From Pseudomonas sp. Seg1 (GTDB lineage: Bacteria; Pseudomonadota; Gammaproteobacteria; Pseudomonadales; Pseudomonadaceae): a stretch of 64,000 bases of DNA. Below the pieces are notes generated by a model. That model saw only the letters and a list, made by a program, of their open reading frames with translations, ran no database searches and had not been told where the DNA came from. Both the position numbers and the translations under genes were made by a program. Where the stretch lies: NCBI RefSeq assembly GCF_018326005.1, contig NZ_AP021903.1, positions 932,001-996,000 of the forward strand, read 5' to 3'. This document shows, in pieces, positions 1 through 8,839 of this stretch. Each line of letters starts with the position of its first letter. Position 1 is the first letter of the stretch.

Positions 1-46
1 GAATCAGTTGTTGCGCATCGCGCAGGAAAGTCGCCGGTAACGTCAT
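1..46 (-). CDS. dld: D-lactate/2-hydroxyacid dehydrogenase, N-terminus only
   Basis: Only the first 15 codons are in the window, reading MTLPATFLRDAQQLI. This resembles the start of the FAD/Fe-S D-2-hydroxyacid dehydrogenase that ends pseudomonad lactate operons. The ATG overlaps the lutC stop (ATGA), so the gene is translationally coupled and is the last visible member of the lldP-lutABC operon. The identity rests on a short stretch plus context; another FAD-linked oxidase is possible. Confidence 0.6.
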   Translation of the reverse strand, partial: MTLPATFLRDAQQLI

Positions 47-714
47 TGGTCCTCCAGAATCAGAACCACCAGGTCTTTCGGACCGTGGGCGCCGTAGGCC
101 AGCACTTGTTCGATGTCAGCGGTTTTCGATGGGCCGGATACCAGCAGCGCGTTGGTCGGCATGCCTTGTGCCCACTCGAATTCCTGTTGCACCTGATAGA
201 AGTTGTCGCGGATTTCGCTGGCCTTGAGCAGGGCGAAATGCACAGGCGGCACCAGACTCATTAGCCGTGGTTCTTCACGGGTTGGCCACAGAATCAGGCT
301 GCCGGTGGCGGCGATAGCGCCGAGGGTGCCGGTGAGGCTGGCGGGAGTGTCGTTGAACAGCTCGGCTTTCCATTCTTCCATCGGCCGGTCGTAGGATTTC
401 AGCGTCGGCAGATCAGGATTGTTCGCCCAGTGCTGTGTGATTTTTTCACCGTGCCGCGTAGTCGGTGCGAACAGCAGGCTTGGCAGCTGGCGGTCGCGCA
501 GCAATTGCGCGAGCAGTGCCGGCCATTCTTTATCAGAGGTCAGATGGATTTCGGTGTGTACCGCTTCCATCAGTTTGCGCAGTTGCGGGATACGTTGTTC
601 GGCGCTGTAGGTGTAAGGCTGCGTTACCAGATCGACGTCGAAGTCGTCGGAGATCGGCGTGGCGCCGGTCAGACTTTTCCGCAGTTTTCCGAGGATATTT
701 TGCTTGGCGCTCAT
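43..714 (-). CDS. lutC: Lactate utilization protein C
   Basis: A 223-residue LUD-domain (DUF162) protein, the small subunit of the LutABC complex that oxidises L-lactate to pyruvate in the cytoplasm. The C-terminal half carries the family's Thr-Gly-rich core (TGTLGAIAATGSLIL near residues 128-142), and the length matches the family. Its ATG overlaps the lutB stop and its stop overlaps the next start, so the whole block is one tightly coupled operon under LldR. The exact catalytic role of LutC in the family is not settled. Confidence 0.9.
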   Translation of the reverse strand: MSAKQNILGKLRKSLTGATPISDDFDVDLVTQPYTYSAEQRIPQLRKLMEAVHTEIHLTSDKEWPALLAQLLRDRQLPSLLFAPTTRHGEKITQHWANNPDLPTLKSYDRPMEEWKAELFNDTPASLTGTLGAIAATGSLILWPTREEPRLMSLVPPVHFALLKASEIRDNFYQVQQEFEWAQGMPTNALLVSGPSKTADIEQVLAYGAHGPKDLVVLILEDQ

Positions 715-2168
715 TTGCGGTCTCCCTGTTTGGCCAGATGCTCGCGGGCCATGTCATGCAACGAGCGGGCGGCGGGTTTCGGCGCACTGTGGTTCTGCGT
801 CCACGGGCCGACGTTGCTTGGCGTCAGGGCGCGCAGGCGCGTGGCGAAGAAGCCGAACAATCGATACAAGGTCGGCGAGCTGTTGAGCCTGGCCCAGGCG
901 TTCCAGATGAAACGCTCCTTGCGCGAATACTTGCTGCCCTGGCCGCGCATTACTTGATGTGGGCTGTCCGGTGCTTTGACGTTCTCTTCACGTAGGCGAC
1001 GGAGGATCGCCGGGATAGGAATTTTTACCGGGCATACTTCACCGCAGGCACCGCACAGCGAAGAGGCGCTCGGGTGATCCGGAACCTTGGCCAGACCGAC
1101 CATGTGCGGCGTGATGATTTTGCCGATCGGACCCGGATAGACCTCGCCGTAGGTGTGGCCGCCGACGCGGGTGTAGACCGGGCAATGGTTCATGCACGCG
1201 CCGCAGCGAATGCAGTTGAGGGTCTGGCGCAGTTCACTGTCGGCAAAGGCCTGGCTGCGACCGTTGTCGAGCAGCACCAGATGCACTTCCTGCGGGCCGT
1301 CGAGTTCGTGTTCCTTGCGCGGGCCGGAGATCATGTTGACGTAGGTGGTGATCGGAATGCCCAGCGCCGAGCGGGTCAGCAGCGATAGTAGTGGCACCAC
1401 ATCGCGCAGGTTCTCGACGACTTTTTCGATGCCGGTGACGGCGATATGCACGGGCGGCACGGTGGTGGTCATGCGCCCGTTGCCTTCGTTTTCCACCAGC
1501 AGCAGGGTGCCGGTTTCGGCTACGGCGAAGTTGACGCCGGAGACGCCGATGTCCGCTTCGAAGAATTTCTGCCGCAGGACTCTGCGACCGATTTGAATGA
1601 GTTGGTCAACGTCCTTGGTGTACTCCACGCCAAGTTTGTCGTGGAACAAGGACGCGACCTGACCGGCATTCTTGTGGATCGCCGGCATAATGATGTGTGA
1701 AGGCTTCTCGTGGTCGAGCTGGACGATGTATTCCCCCATATCGGACTCCAGGCATTCAACACCTTGAGCCTCGAGGAAATGGTTCATCTCCATCTCTTCG
1801 CTGACCATCGATTTGCCCTTGATCACTTGCCGCGCCTCGTGAGCGCGGATGATCGAGAGGACGATGCCATTGGCCTCGTCCACCGTCTCCGCCCAGTGCA
1901 CTGTCACACCGTTGCGGGTCAGGTTCTGTTCCAGTTGCTCGAGCAGGTCGGGCAACTTGGAGAGCGCACGCGCCCTGATCGAGTTGCCCAGGGCACGCAA
2001 ATGTTCTCTTTCGTGGGCATCGCTGAAAGCCGCTGCCCGTTTGGTCATCAGTGAATCCATGGCAGTGCGGAAGTTGTTCCGTAACTGCGCATCGCCCAAG
2101 GCGTTGTGGGCCCGGGTGCGGAAATCTTCTTCTACGGCAACCGTAGGAATAATCGTCGAGGTGCTCAT
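711..2168 (-). CDS. lutB: Lactate utilization iron-sulfur protein B
   Basis: A 485-residue subunit of the LutABC L-lactate oxidising complex. An N-terminal LUD domain is followed by a ferredoxin-like 2x[4Fe-4S] region: the first motif (CIRCGACMNHCP) lies near residue 318 and the second (CGACGEVCP) near 375. The reading frame stays open eight codons upstream, but the ATG at 2168 is preferred because it overlaps the lutA stop as ATGA, the same coupling seen at the other junctions. In pseudomonads such LutABC sets can replace the flavoprotein LldD; no lldD is visible here. Confidence 0.92.
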   Translation of the reverse strand: MSTSTIIPTVAVEEDFRTRAHNALGDAQLRNNFRTAMDSLMTKRAAAFSDAHEREHLRALGNSIRARALSKLPDLLEQLEQNLTRNGVTVHWAETVDEANGIVLSIIRAHEARQVIKGKSMVSEEMEMNHFLEAQGVECLESDMGEYIVQLDHEKPSHIIMPAIHKNAGQVASLFHDKLGVEYTKDVDQLIQIGRRVLRQKFFEADIGVSGVNFAVAETGTLLLVENEGNGRMTTTVPPVHIAVTGIEKVVENLRDVVPLLSLLTRSALGIPITTYVNMISGPRKEHELDGPQEVHLVLLDNGRSQAFADSELRQTLNCIRCGACMNHCPVYTRVGGHTYGEVYPGPIGKIITPHMVGLAKVPDHPSASSLCGACGEVCPVKIPIPAILRRLREENVKAPDSPHQVMRGQGSKYSRKERFIWNAWARLNSSPTLYRLFGFFATRLRALTPSNVGPWTQNHSAPKPAARSLHDMAREHLAKQGDRK

Positions 2169-2989
2169 TGTGCACCCCCGGTTCGTTGCCACAGAAAGCT
2201 GGCGAGATGTTGCCCGCGCAGCGCTTCTTTTTGTTTCTCCAATGCGCCGTTGATGTTCATCAAACAGCCACAGTCGGCGCTCAACACTTGATGCGCGCCG
2301 GAATTCTTCAGCGCTTTGGTCTTGTCAGCCACCATCGCGCCGGAAATGTCTGGCATACGGACGCTGAATGTCCCACCGAAGCCACAGCATTCGCTTTCAT
2401 GGTCGTGGTTGACCCGTTCCACGTTGCTCAACTGCGCCAACAACTCGCGACCGTGCAGGTGGGTGTTCATTTCTCGGCGCGCCGAACACGAAGTGTGTAG
2501 CGCGACTTTGACCGGCGCGCCGCTGTCCTGGAACTGCACCTTGCAGACGAACAGCAGAAACTCGGCCAACTCATAGGTGCGGGCCGCGAGGGCCTGAACC
2601 TGTTTCAACGTTTCCGGCTCGTCCTTGAACAAGTCGGCGTAATGTTCGCGCAACATGCCCGCGCAGGAGCCCGACGGCACCACCACCGGATAATCCCCGG
2701 CGAACAACGCCAATTGCGAGCGCGCCACGGTCCGTGCCTGCTCGGTGTAACCGGAGGTGTAGGCCGGTTGTCCGCAGCAGCTTTGCCCTTGCGGGTATTC
2801 GACCTTGATGCCTTCGCGCTCCAGCAAGTGGATCGCATCCATTCCGGCTTCGGGGTAGAACAGGTCGACCACGCACGTGCCGAACAGGTAGACCCGCGAC
2901 GGTTTCTCGCTGGGGTATTGCCGAGGTTCGGGCAGAGGCGGTGCAACGCGGGTCGCGTTCGGCACAGCGTTGTAATAAAGCTCGCTCAT
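2165..2989 (-). CDS. lutA: Lactate utilization Fe-S oxidoreductase A
   Basis: A 274-residue protein with two cysteine-rich CCG domains (QSCCGQPAY near residues 84-92 and ESECCGFGG near 198-206), the signature of LutA/GlpC/HdrB-type subunits that bind iron-sulfur clusters and pass electrons. It is the first lut gene after the permease, separated from it by a 160-bp gap that holds a hairpin, and its stop overlaps lutB. It should work with LutB and LutC in the oxidation of L-lactate to pyruvate. Confidence 0.92.
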   Translation of the reverse strand: MSELYYNAVPNATRVAPPLPEPRQYPSEKPSRVYLFGTCVVDLFYPEAGMDAIHLLEREGIKVEYPQGQSCCGQPAYTSGYTEQARTVARSQLALFAGDYPVVVPSGSCAGMLREHYADLFKDEPETLKQVQALAARTYELAEFLLFVCKVQFQDSGAPVKVALHTSCSARREMNTHLHGRELLAQLSNVERVNHDHESECCGFGGTFSVRMPDISGAMVADKTKALKNSGAHQVLSADCGCLMNINGALEKQKEALRGQHLASFLWQRTGGAQ

Positions 2990-3088
2990 CAGGCGTGTCT
3001 CCGGGTGGTCCCGGTTATCCGTCCGCTGAGGCTGCTGAATATAAAGAGCGTTGCTTTCAGCAGCCTTACAGACCGGGTGTGAATTGCT

Positions 3089-3121
3089 GACGCCGGAATC
3101 ACGAGCCGGCGTCGGTTTTTT
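3089..3121 (+). terminator. Hairpin plus T-run in the lldP-lutA gap
   Basis: An 8-bp GC-rich stem (GACGCCGG/CCGGCGTC) with a nine-base loop is followed on the plus strand by six T residues. The genes on both sides run leftward, so the T-run is on the non-coding side. In the operon transcript the hairpin has no U-run and more likely acts as a processing or stability element between lldP and lutA. Confidence 0.4.
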
Positions 3122-3149
3122 CCATGTCGCTTGTAGGCTTCTTATTGGT

Positions 3150-4844
3150 TTAGTGCACCAGCATGCCGGTGAACCAGTAGGCCTGAGCCAGGGTGATCAG
3201 ACCGACAATCGTTGCAAAGAATAGGCTGTGCTTGAGGGTGAAGCGGAACAGATCCGATTCCTTGCCCACCAGACCGGTCGCGGCGCAGGCCACGGCGATC
3301 GATTGTGGCGAGATCATCTTGCCGGTCACGCCGCCGCTGGTGTTCGCCGCGACCAGCAGCGTGTCGTTGACGCCGATCTGGTGCGCGGTGGTCGCTTGCA
3401 AAGAACTGAACAGCGCGTTCGACGAAGTATCGGAACCGGTGAGGAACACGCCCAGCCAGCCGAGAAACGGCGAGAAGAACGGAAACGCTGCACCAGTACC
3501 CGCCAACACCAATGCCATGGTCGAAGACATGCCGGAGTAGTTGGTGACAAAAGCGAACGCCAGCACCATGCCGATCGACAGGATTGGCCAGCGCAGTTCG
3601 TAGAAGGTCTCTTTCAAAGTGGTAATACCAATTTTGAAATTGATCTTCAGCACCAGCATCGAAATAAGTGCCGAGAAGAAAATCGCTGTGCCGGTCGCGG
3701 AAATCGGGTCGAGTTTGAATACGGCCGGGATCGCAGTTGGCGCAGCCACGATCGGCGCAGTCTTGATCACCAGTTGATCAAGGTGCGGGATCGCGAAGTT
3801 GAACACCCACGCATACATCGAGCCGCCAGCGGCGAACATCGCTTTGAAAGGCTTCAACGTCCAGATCGTCACCAGCACGGTGAGAATCAGGAACGGCGAC
3901 CATGCTTTGAAAATTTCCCCGAGGTTGTAAGGCGAAGCCACGGTGGTGCGCTTCTGGCCGAAACCGCCGACGCTGGCGGTAATCGCAGCGCTGGATGTAG
4001 CGCCGGCGATTTGCGCGCCTGCGGTGCGTTTCGGCTGCCAGATCTTCAGGAACAATGTCAGCGAAATCAGGCTGGCCAGCGCCGAGGTGATGTCCGGCAG
4101 TTCCGGGCCGATGAAGTTCGACGTGAAGTACTGAGTCACGGCGAAGCTCAGGCCTGCGACCATTGCAGCGGGCCAGGTTTCGCGCACGCCGCGCAGGCCA
4201 TCCATCATGAATATCAGCCAGAACGGTACGAACAGCGACAGCAGCGGTAGCTGACGACCGGTCATGGCGCCAATCTTGAATGCATCGATGCCAGTCACTT
4301 GGCCGGCCACGATGATCGGAATACCCAGCGCACCGAACGCGACTGGTGCGGTGTTGGCGATCAGGCATAGACCGGCGGCGTACAGCGGGTTGAAACCCAG
4401 TCCGACGAGGAGCGCGGCGGTAATCGCGACCGGCGCACCGAAACCGGCGGCACCTTCCAGGAATGCACCGAAGCAGAAGCCGATCAGCAGCACTTGCAGG
4501 CGTTGGTCGTCAGTGATCGACAGTACCGAACTGCGAATGACCTCGAACTGACCACTCTTGACCGTCAGTTTGTAGAGGAACACGGCCGCGACAATGATCC
4601 ACGCAATCGGCCACAGGCCGTAGGCGAAGCCATACCCGGCTGCGGCGAACGCCATGTCGACCGGCATCTGGAACGCGAAGATCGCCACGGCAATCGACAA
4701 GGCAAGCGTGATGCTGCCGGCCACATGACCTTTGAGGCGGAACACCGCCAAAGCGAGGAAGAAGAAAACGATGGGGATGACGGCCGCGAGTGCGGAGACG
4801 CCGAGACTGCCGAGCGGGCTGTAGAGCTGTTGCCAGGTTTGCAT
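3150..4844 (-). CDS. lldP: L-lactate permease
   Basis: A 564-residue polytopic inner-membrane protein of the LctP family, a proton-coupled importer of lactate and glycolate. Hydrophobic segments run through the whole length, and family stretches such as [18 protein letters not shown] (about residues 122-139) and the C-terminal [15 protein letters not shown] are clear. It is first in the leftward operon that continues into lutABC and dld, so uptake and oxidation are co-expressed. The LldR palindrome lies about 50 bp upstream of the start. Part of its coding sequence repeats 14 bases of that operator. Confidence 0.96.
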   Translation of the reverse strand: MQTWQQLYSPLGSLGVSALAAVIPIVFFFLALAVFRLKGHVAGSITLALSIAVAIFAFQMPVDMAFAAAGYGFAYGLWPIAWIIVAAVFLYKLTVKSGQFEVIRSSVLSITDDQRLQVLLIGFCFGAFLEGAAGFGAPVAITAALLVGLGFNPLYAAGLCLIANTAPVAFGALGIPIIVAGQVTGIDAFKIGAMTGRQLPLLSLFVPFWLIFMMDGLRGVRETWPAAMVAGLSFAVTQYFTSNFIGPELPDITSALASLISLTLFLKIWQPKRTAGAQIAGATSSAAITASVGGFGQKRTTVASPYNLGEIFKAWSPFLILTVLVTIWTLKPFKAMFAAGGSMYAWVFNFAIPHLDQLVIKTAPIVAAPTAIPAVFKLDPISATGTAIFFSALISMLVLKINFKIGITTLKETFYELRWPILSIGMVLAFAFVTNYSGMSSTMALVLAGTGAAFPFFSPFLGWLGVFLTGSDTSSNALFSSLQATTAHQIGVNDTLLVAANTSGGVTGKMISPQSIAVACAATGLVGKESDLFRFTLKHSLFFATIVGLITLAQAYWFTGMLVH

Positions 4845-4895
4845 ATGGGGTGGCCCCTAATTGTTGTTGGTCAGGCACTGTCAGCGTTCTTGGAT

Positions 4896-4912
4896 AATTG
4901 GTAATACCAATT
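4896..4912. promoter_or_regulatory. Likely LldR operator
   Basis: A perfect inverted repeat, AATTGGT-AAT-ACCAATT, sits between the divergent lldP and lldR starts. Its TTGGT/ACCAA arms fit the TNGT/ACNA pattern of FadR-type GntR operators and resemble E. coli LldR sites. Its place 52 bp upstream of lldP fits lactate-responsive control of the operon. Binding is inferred, not shown. Confidence 0.75.
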
Positions 4913-5105
4913 TACAATCGCTGTTGGCTAGGGTAAAAGCCTTGATGTCGGTGTGTCAATTTGTCGCCCTGAAACTTTTGTCGAATGAGCGGTGCAGAAC
5001 GCATCTGATCTGGTCGGGCGATTGTTTTCTGGCAGGTGTCGACAGCGCGCCGATAGGCCAGAATAGAGAGCCCGGCGAGCGGTCGGGATCGTGGAGAAAT
5101 GAGTT

Positions 5106-5873
5106 ATGGGGTTTGATCAGATACGTCAGCGCCGTTTGTCTGACGACATTGTCGAGCGGCTCGAGGGGATGATTCTCGAAGGCACGCTGAAGTCCGGTGA
5201 GCGGCTGCCAGCGGAGCGCACGCTGGCCGAGCAATTTGGCGTATCACGTCCGTCGCTGCGTGAGGCGATTCAAAAACTGGCGGCCAAGGGTCTGCTGGTC
5301 AGTCGCCAGGGCGGCGGCAATTATGTGGTGGAAAGCCTGGGTTCGACCTTTAGCGATCCTCTTCTGCAATTGCTCGAAAGCAATCCCGAGGCGCAGCGTG
5401 ACTTGCTGGAATTTCGGCACACTCTGGAGGCATCGTGCGCCTATTACGCTGCATTGCGCGCTACCGATGTTGATCGCGAGCGTCTGACAGCCGCATTCGA
5501 AGAGCTGCAGGATTGCTACACGCGTCACGACGATGTCAGTCGGGCGGAGGAGGGTGCGGCGGATGCGAAGTTTCATCTGGCGATTGCCGAAGCCAGTCAT
5601 AACGCCGTGTTGCTGCACACCATTCGCGGGCTGTTCGATCTGCTCAAGCGCAACGTCGTGACCAACATCGGCGGGATGTACAAACAGCGCACGGAAACCC
5701 GCGACATGCTGATCACTCAGCATCGGGAATTGTATCTGGCGATTATCGAAGGTCGTGCAGAGCAGGCAAGGGAAGTCTCCAGTCGACACATTTTGTATGT
5801 GCAGGAAGTGCTGGAGGAGGTGCGCCAGGAGGTTCAGCGCATGGCTCGGGCGGAGCGGCGCAAGGGGATGTGA
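5106..5873 (+). CDS. lldR: GntR-family lactate-responsive regulator
   Basis: A 255-residue FadR-subfamily protein. The N-terminal winged helix-turn-helix covers about residues 8-75 (RLPAERTLAEQFGVSRPSLREAIQ), followed by an all-helical FCD ligand-binding domain. It is divergent from lldP and separated by the palindrome at 4896-4912. By analogy with characterised pseudomonad and E. coli LldR, it should repress the operon and release DNA when lactate is bound. The start is the ATG at 5106; no in-frame rival start lies close upstream. No clear terminator follows, only a REP-like palindrome. Confidence 0.93.
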   Translation: MGFDQIRQRRLSDDIVERLEGMILEGTLKSGERLPAERTLAEQFGVSRPSLREAIQKLAAKGLLVSRQGGGNYVVESLGSTFSDPLLQLLESNPEAQRDLLEFRHTLEASCAYYAALRATDVDRERLTAAFEELQDCYTRHDDVSRAEEGAADAKFHLAIAEASHNAVLLHTIRGLFDLLKRNVVTNIGGMYKQRTETRDMLITQHRELYLAIIEGRAEQAREVSSRHILYVQEVLEEVRQEVQRMARAERRKGM

Positions 5874-5888
5874 GGTGGCAAATTAATT

Positions 5889-6001
5889 GTGGCGAGGGAG
5901 CTGGCTGTCGCTGAGGCGCGCAGCGGCTCTCGCTTGTTAATGTTCGCGAGAACCGATTGCGCCTGCTGCGCAGGCGAGCGGGAGCAAGCTCCCTCGCCAC
6001 A
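5889..6001. repeat. REP-type inverted repeat
   Basis: The outer arms TGTGGCGAGGGAGCT and AGCTCCCTCGCCACA are exact reverse complements and enclose a GC-rich centre with further short hairpins. The core GTGGCGAGGG is common in fluorescens-group REP elements. It lies between the convergent lldR and smpB genes, where it could also stop transcription. Confidence 0.75.
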
Positions 6002-6023
6002 GGTGCGGCATCAGGGCAGGGAG

Positions 6024-6506
6024 TTAATCTTCCTTGCCCTTGTTGCGCACGGCACGCTGCAGCTCACGACCGGCATCGCGCTCACGCTCGGTGTCACGCT
6101 TGTCGTATTCCTTCTTGCCCTTGCCCAGAGCAATCTCGCACTTGACCATGTGCTTGCTCCAATACCAGGACAGGCATACGCAGGCGTAACCCTTTTGCTG
6201 CACGGCCGCCGCAAGCTTTTCCAGCTCGCGGCGGTTGAGCAGCAATTTGCGCGTGCGCACCGGGTCGGCGATGACGTGGGTGCTTGCGGTCATCAGAGGC
6301 GTGATGTGACTGCCGAGCAGCCACGCTTCGCCATCCTTGAGCAGCACGTAACTGTCGACCAGTTGCAGCTTGCTTGCCCGCAGACTTTTTACTTCCCAGC
6401 CGGCCAGGACCAGACCAGCCTCGAACTTGTGTTCGATGAAGTAATCGTGTCGCGCCTTTTTGTTCTGCGCGATGGTCCCTGTTGGGTGTTTCTTCTGTTT
6501 AGCCAT
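6024..6506 (-). CDS. smpB: SsrA-binding protein
   Basis: A 160-residue tmRNA-binding protein, full length for SmpB. It carries the expected N-terminal basic start followed by [20 protein letters not shown], the GSHITPL segment and the basic C-terminal tail (residues about 130-160) that mimics a codon-anticodon helix in the ribosome. It acts with tmRNA to rescue stalled ribosomes. The ssrA gene itself is not seen in this window. It converges with lldR and is divergent from the transporter at 6626. Confidence 0.97.
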   Translation of the reverse strand: MAKQKKHPTGTIAQNKKARHDYFIEHKFEAGLVLAGWEVKSLRASKLQLVDSYVLLKDGEAWLLGSHITPLMTASTHVIADPVRTRKLLLNRRELEKLAAAVQQKGYACVCLSWYWSKHMVKCEIALGKGKKEYDKRDTERERDAGRELQRAVRNKGKED

Positions 6507-6625
6507 AGGGGCGGCATTATATGGAGATAAACGGCTGTCGGCTACGGTGATGCTGCGTGCTTGAGCAGGTTGAGTGAATCCCGGACAATGCGGCCTCTTT
6601 TTCTAACGCTTGGGCGTGATAAACG

Positions 6626-8029
6626 ATGTCGACAGACAAGGTTTCTGTCCACGGCAGTTGGGCTAGCCGCTGGGTATTCATACTCGCCGCGACCGGTTCG
6701 GCCGTGGGACTGGGTAGTATCTGGAAGTTCCCCTACATGGTCGGGGTCTACGGCGGCGGCGCCTTTGTGCTGATGTTTCTGGCGTGCATCGCACTGATCG
6801 GGATCCCGGTCATGCTCGCTGAAACCCTGATCGGCCGGCGCGCTCGGCAGAGTCCGGCGAACGCCTTGAAGGTGCTGGCACTGGAAGCCGGGCACTCGGC
6901 CAAGTGGTCTTGGGGCGCGTTTGCCGGGATGATCACGGCATTGTTGATCCTGTCTTTCTATAGCGTGGTCGGCGGCTGGTCGCTGGACTACATTGTCGAT
7001 ATGGGTCGCGGCGACTTCCAGGGCGCCACCGCCGATCAGGTCGGCGCCTATTTCGGCAATGTCATTGCCGACCCATGGCGCCTGACACTTTGGCACACAG
7101 TTTTCATGCTGCTTTCGGCGCTGGTGATCGCCAAGGGCGTGGTCGCCGGTCTTGAGCGCAGTTTGCGCATCATGATGCCGCTACTGTTCGTGATGGTGCT
7201 GGTGCTGCTGGGTTACAGCATGACCACCGGGCATTTCATGGAGGGCGTGCATTTCATGTTCGATTTCCACCCGGAAAAGGTCCTCGACGGCTTGTTGCCG
7301 GCCATGGGGCACGCGTTTTTCTCGCTGAGCGTAGGCGTGGGCTCGATCATGATCTACGGTGCTTACATGCCGAAGAACACGTCGCTGTCCGGCACGGTGG
7401 TTGGCGTAGCGCTGCTTGATACCTTCGTGTCGCTGGTGGCCGGCCTGGCCTTGTTCCCGATTGTATTCGCTGGCGGGCTGAACCCTAGCGAGGGGCCTGG
7501 CTTGATGTTCGTCAGTCTGCCATTTGCTTTCGGTAACGTGGCTTTTGGCCAACTGATGGGCGTTGTGTTCTTTGTTCTGGTGGCGATTGCTGCCTGGAGT
7601 TCGGCGATTTCTCTGCTGGAGCCGATGGTTGCCTATCTGGTTGAACGCACGAAAGTCAGCCGTGCCTGGGTGACTTTCTGGTTGGCATTCATTTGCTGGT
7701 TCGTCGGTCTGGGCACGGTGTTTTCCTTCAATATCTGGAAGGAAGCCAAATTTTTCGTGAACGAAGGCGGGATGTTCCATCTCTACCAATGGGGGGCAGC
7801 GGGCGGTCTGGATTTCTTCGGCGTGATCGACTTCTTCACCTCGCGAATCATGTTGCCACTCGGCGGATTGTGCTTCGTGCTGTTCGCCGGTTGGGTGATG
7901 GGGCGTGAAGCGGTACGTGACGAGTTGTCTATCCGTCACCCGGCATTGTTTGCCCTGTCCTTGTTTTTGATGCGCTACGTGGCGCCCATCGGCATTGTTG
8001 TAGTGTTTGCCGCTCAGCTCTGGAAGTAA
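6626..8029 (+). CDS. Sodium-dependent transporter, NSS (SLC6) family
   Basis: A 467-residue inner-membrane protein with about 11-12 hydrophobic segments. The N-terminal WASRWVFILAATGSAVGLGSIWKFPY block (residues about 9-34, quoted in part) is the conserved TM1 substrate/sodium site of the neurotransmitter:sodium symporter family. Bacterial relatives of this size import amino acids with sodium. The substrate cannot be read from sequence. The next gene, ratA, starts 7 bp after the stop, so they may share a transcript. The ATG at 6626 follows a GATAAACG stretch with only a weak ribosome site. Confidence 0.88.
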   Translation: MSTDKVSVHGSWASRWVFILAATGSAVGLGSIWKFPYMVGVYGGGAFVLMFLACIALIGIPVMLAETLIGRRARQSPANALKVLALEAGHSAKWSWGAFAGMITALLILSFYSVVGGWSLDYIVDMGRGDFQGATADQVGAYFGNVIADPWRLTLWHTVFMLLSALVIAKGVVAGLERSLRIMMPLLFVMVLVLLGYSMTTGHFMEGVHFMFDFHPEKVLDGLLPAMGHAFFSLSVGVGSIMIYGAYMPKNTSLSGTVVGVALLDTFVSLVAGLALFPIVFAGGLNPSEGPGLMFVSLPFAFGNVAFGQLMGVVFFVLVAIAAWSSAISLLEPMVAYLVERTKVSRAWVTFWLAFICWFVGLGTVFSFNIWKEAKFFVNEGGMFHLYQWGAAGGLDFFGVIDFFTSRIMLPLGGLCFVLFAGWVMGREAVRDELSIRHPALFALSLFLMRYVAPIGIVVVFAAQLWK

Positions 8030-8036
8030 CGCTCAC

Positions 8037-8471
8037 ATGACGACACATATTCAACGATCTGCCCTGCTGCCTTATCCGGCGCAGTTCCTTTATGACCTGG
8101 TCAACGACGTGGCGCGGTACCCGGAGTTCTTGCCGTGGTGCTCGTCTGCTGAAGTGCTGGAAAGTTCGCCCGAGCATATGCGTGCCAGTGTGGGAGTGGC
8201 CAAGGGCGGGCTCAGTCAGCATTTCGTGACGCGCAACACGCTGGTGCCGGGGCAGTCGATCGAGATGAACCTCGAAGAAGGGCCTTTCAATCAGTTGCAC
8301 GGTGTCTGGGTGTTCAAGGCGTTGAACGAGAAGGCGTGCAAGATCAGTCTGGATCTGTCCTTCGATTACGCGGGCCCGCTGGTGCGAGCTACGCTGGGAC
8401 CGTTGTTCAATCAGGCAGCGAACACGCTGGTGGATGCATTCTGCCAGCGCGCCAAGCAGATGCATGGTTGA
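8037..8471 (+). CDS. ratA: RatA/Coq10-family START-like protein
   Basis: A 144-residue polyketide-cyclase/START-like protein. Family features include the N-terminal YDLVNDVARYPEFLPWC segment and the QLHGVWVF strand. E. coli RatA was reported as a ribosome-association toxin, while mitochondrial Coq10 homologues bind coenzyme Q; the latter role is now often preferred. The ATG at 8037 is 7 bp after the transporter stop and begins the conserved domain; an upstream in-frame start would overlap the transporter. The stop overlaps the start of rnfH. Confidence 0.9.
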   Translation: MTTHIQRSALLPYPAQFLYDLVNDVARYPEFLPWCSSAEVLESSPEHMRASVGVAKGGLSQHFVTRNTLVPGQSIEMNLEEGPFNQLHGVWVFKALNEKACKISLDLSFDYAGPLVRATLGPLFNQAANTLVDAFCQRAKQMHG

Positions 8472-8778
8472 GTCGGTGATCGGGATAGAGGTCGTGTATG
8501 CGGCCGTTGACCGTCAGGTCTTGCGCACGGTCAGTGTTCCCGAAGGGATTACCGTGCGGGAGGCGTTGCTCAAGTCTGGGATTGGCGACGAGTTCCCGGA
8601 GCTTGATCTGGCGGAGTGCCCGGTAGGGATCTTTGGCAAAGTGATTGCCGATCCTCAGGTTCGCCTGATTCAAGCGGGGGATCGTATCGAAATTTATCGC
8701 CCGCTGCTCGCCGATCCCAAAGAAGTGCGGCGCTTGCGTGCCGCCAAGGCTGCGGCGGCGAAAGCTCGAGAGCAGTAA
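8464..8778 (+). CDS. rnfH: RnfH family ubiquitin-like-fold protein
   Basis: A 104-residue protein of the RnfH/UPF0125 family with a beta-grasp fold. The conserved IGIEVVYA start, the GDRIEIYRPLLADPKE motif near residues 75-90 and the Arg/Ala-rich tail are all present. The gene is nearly always paired with ratA, sometimes discussed as a toxin-antitoxin-like pair, but RnfH is not a proven antitoxin. The ATG at 8464 overlaps the ratA end by 8 bp, implying coupled translation. Confidence 0.9.
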   Translation: MVESVIGIEVVYAAVDRQVLRTVSVPEGITVREALLKSGIGDEFPELDLAECPVGIFGKVIADPQVRLIQAGDRIEIYRPLLADPKEVRRLRAAKAAAAKAREQ

Positions 8779-8795
8779 TCAAGCTGAATTGCAGG

Positions 8796-8830
8796 CAATA
8801 AAAAACCCGGAATCTCCGGGTTTTTTATTG
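8796..8830. terminator. Bidirectional terminator between rnfH and bamE
   Basis: A perfect palindrome: A-rich flank, ACCCGG stem, AATCT loop, CCGGGT stem and a T-run. It works in both directions, ending rightward rnfH and leftward bamE. Confidence 0.93.
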
Positions 8831-8839
8831 CGTCGCAAA

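Noticed and set aside
711..2192. lutB start at 2192
   Set aside because: It would add eight residues overlapping lutA more deeply; the ATGA overlap at 2168 matches the other operon junctions.
8037..8778. ratA-rnfH as an active toxin-antitoxin system
   Set aside because: The pair is a conserved housekeeping arrangement, and antitoxin function of RnfH is not supported.
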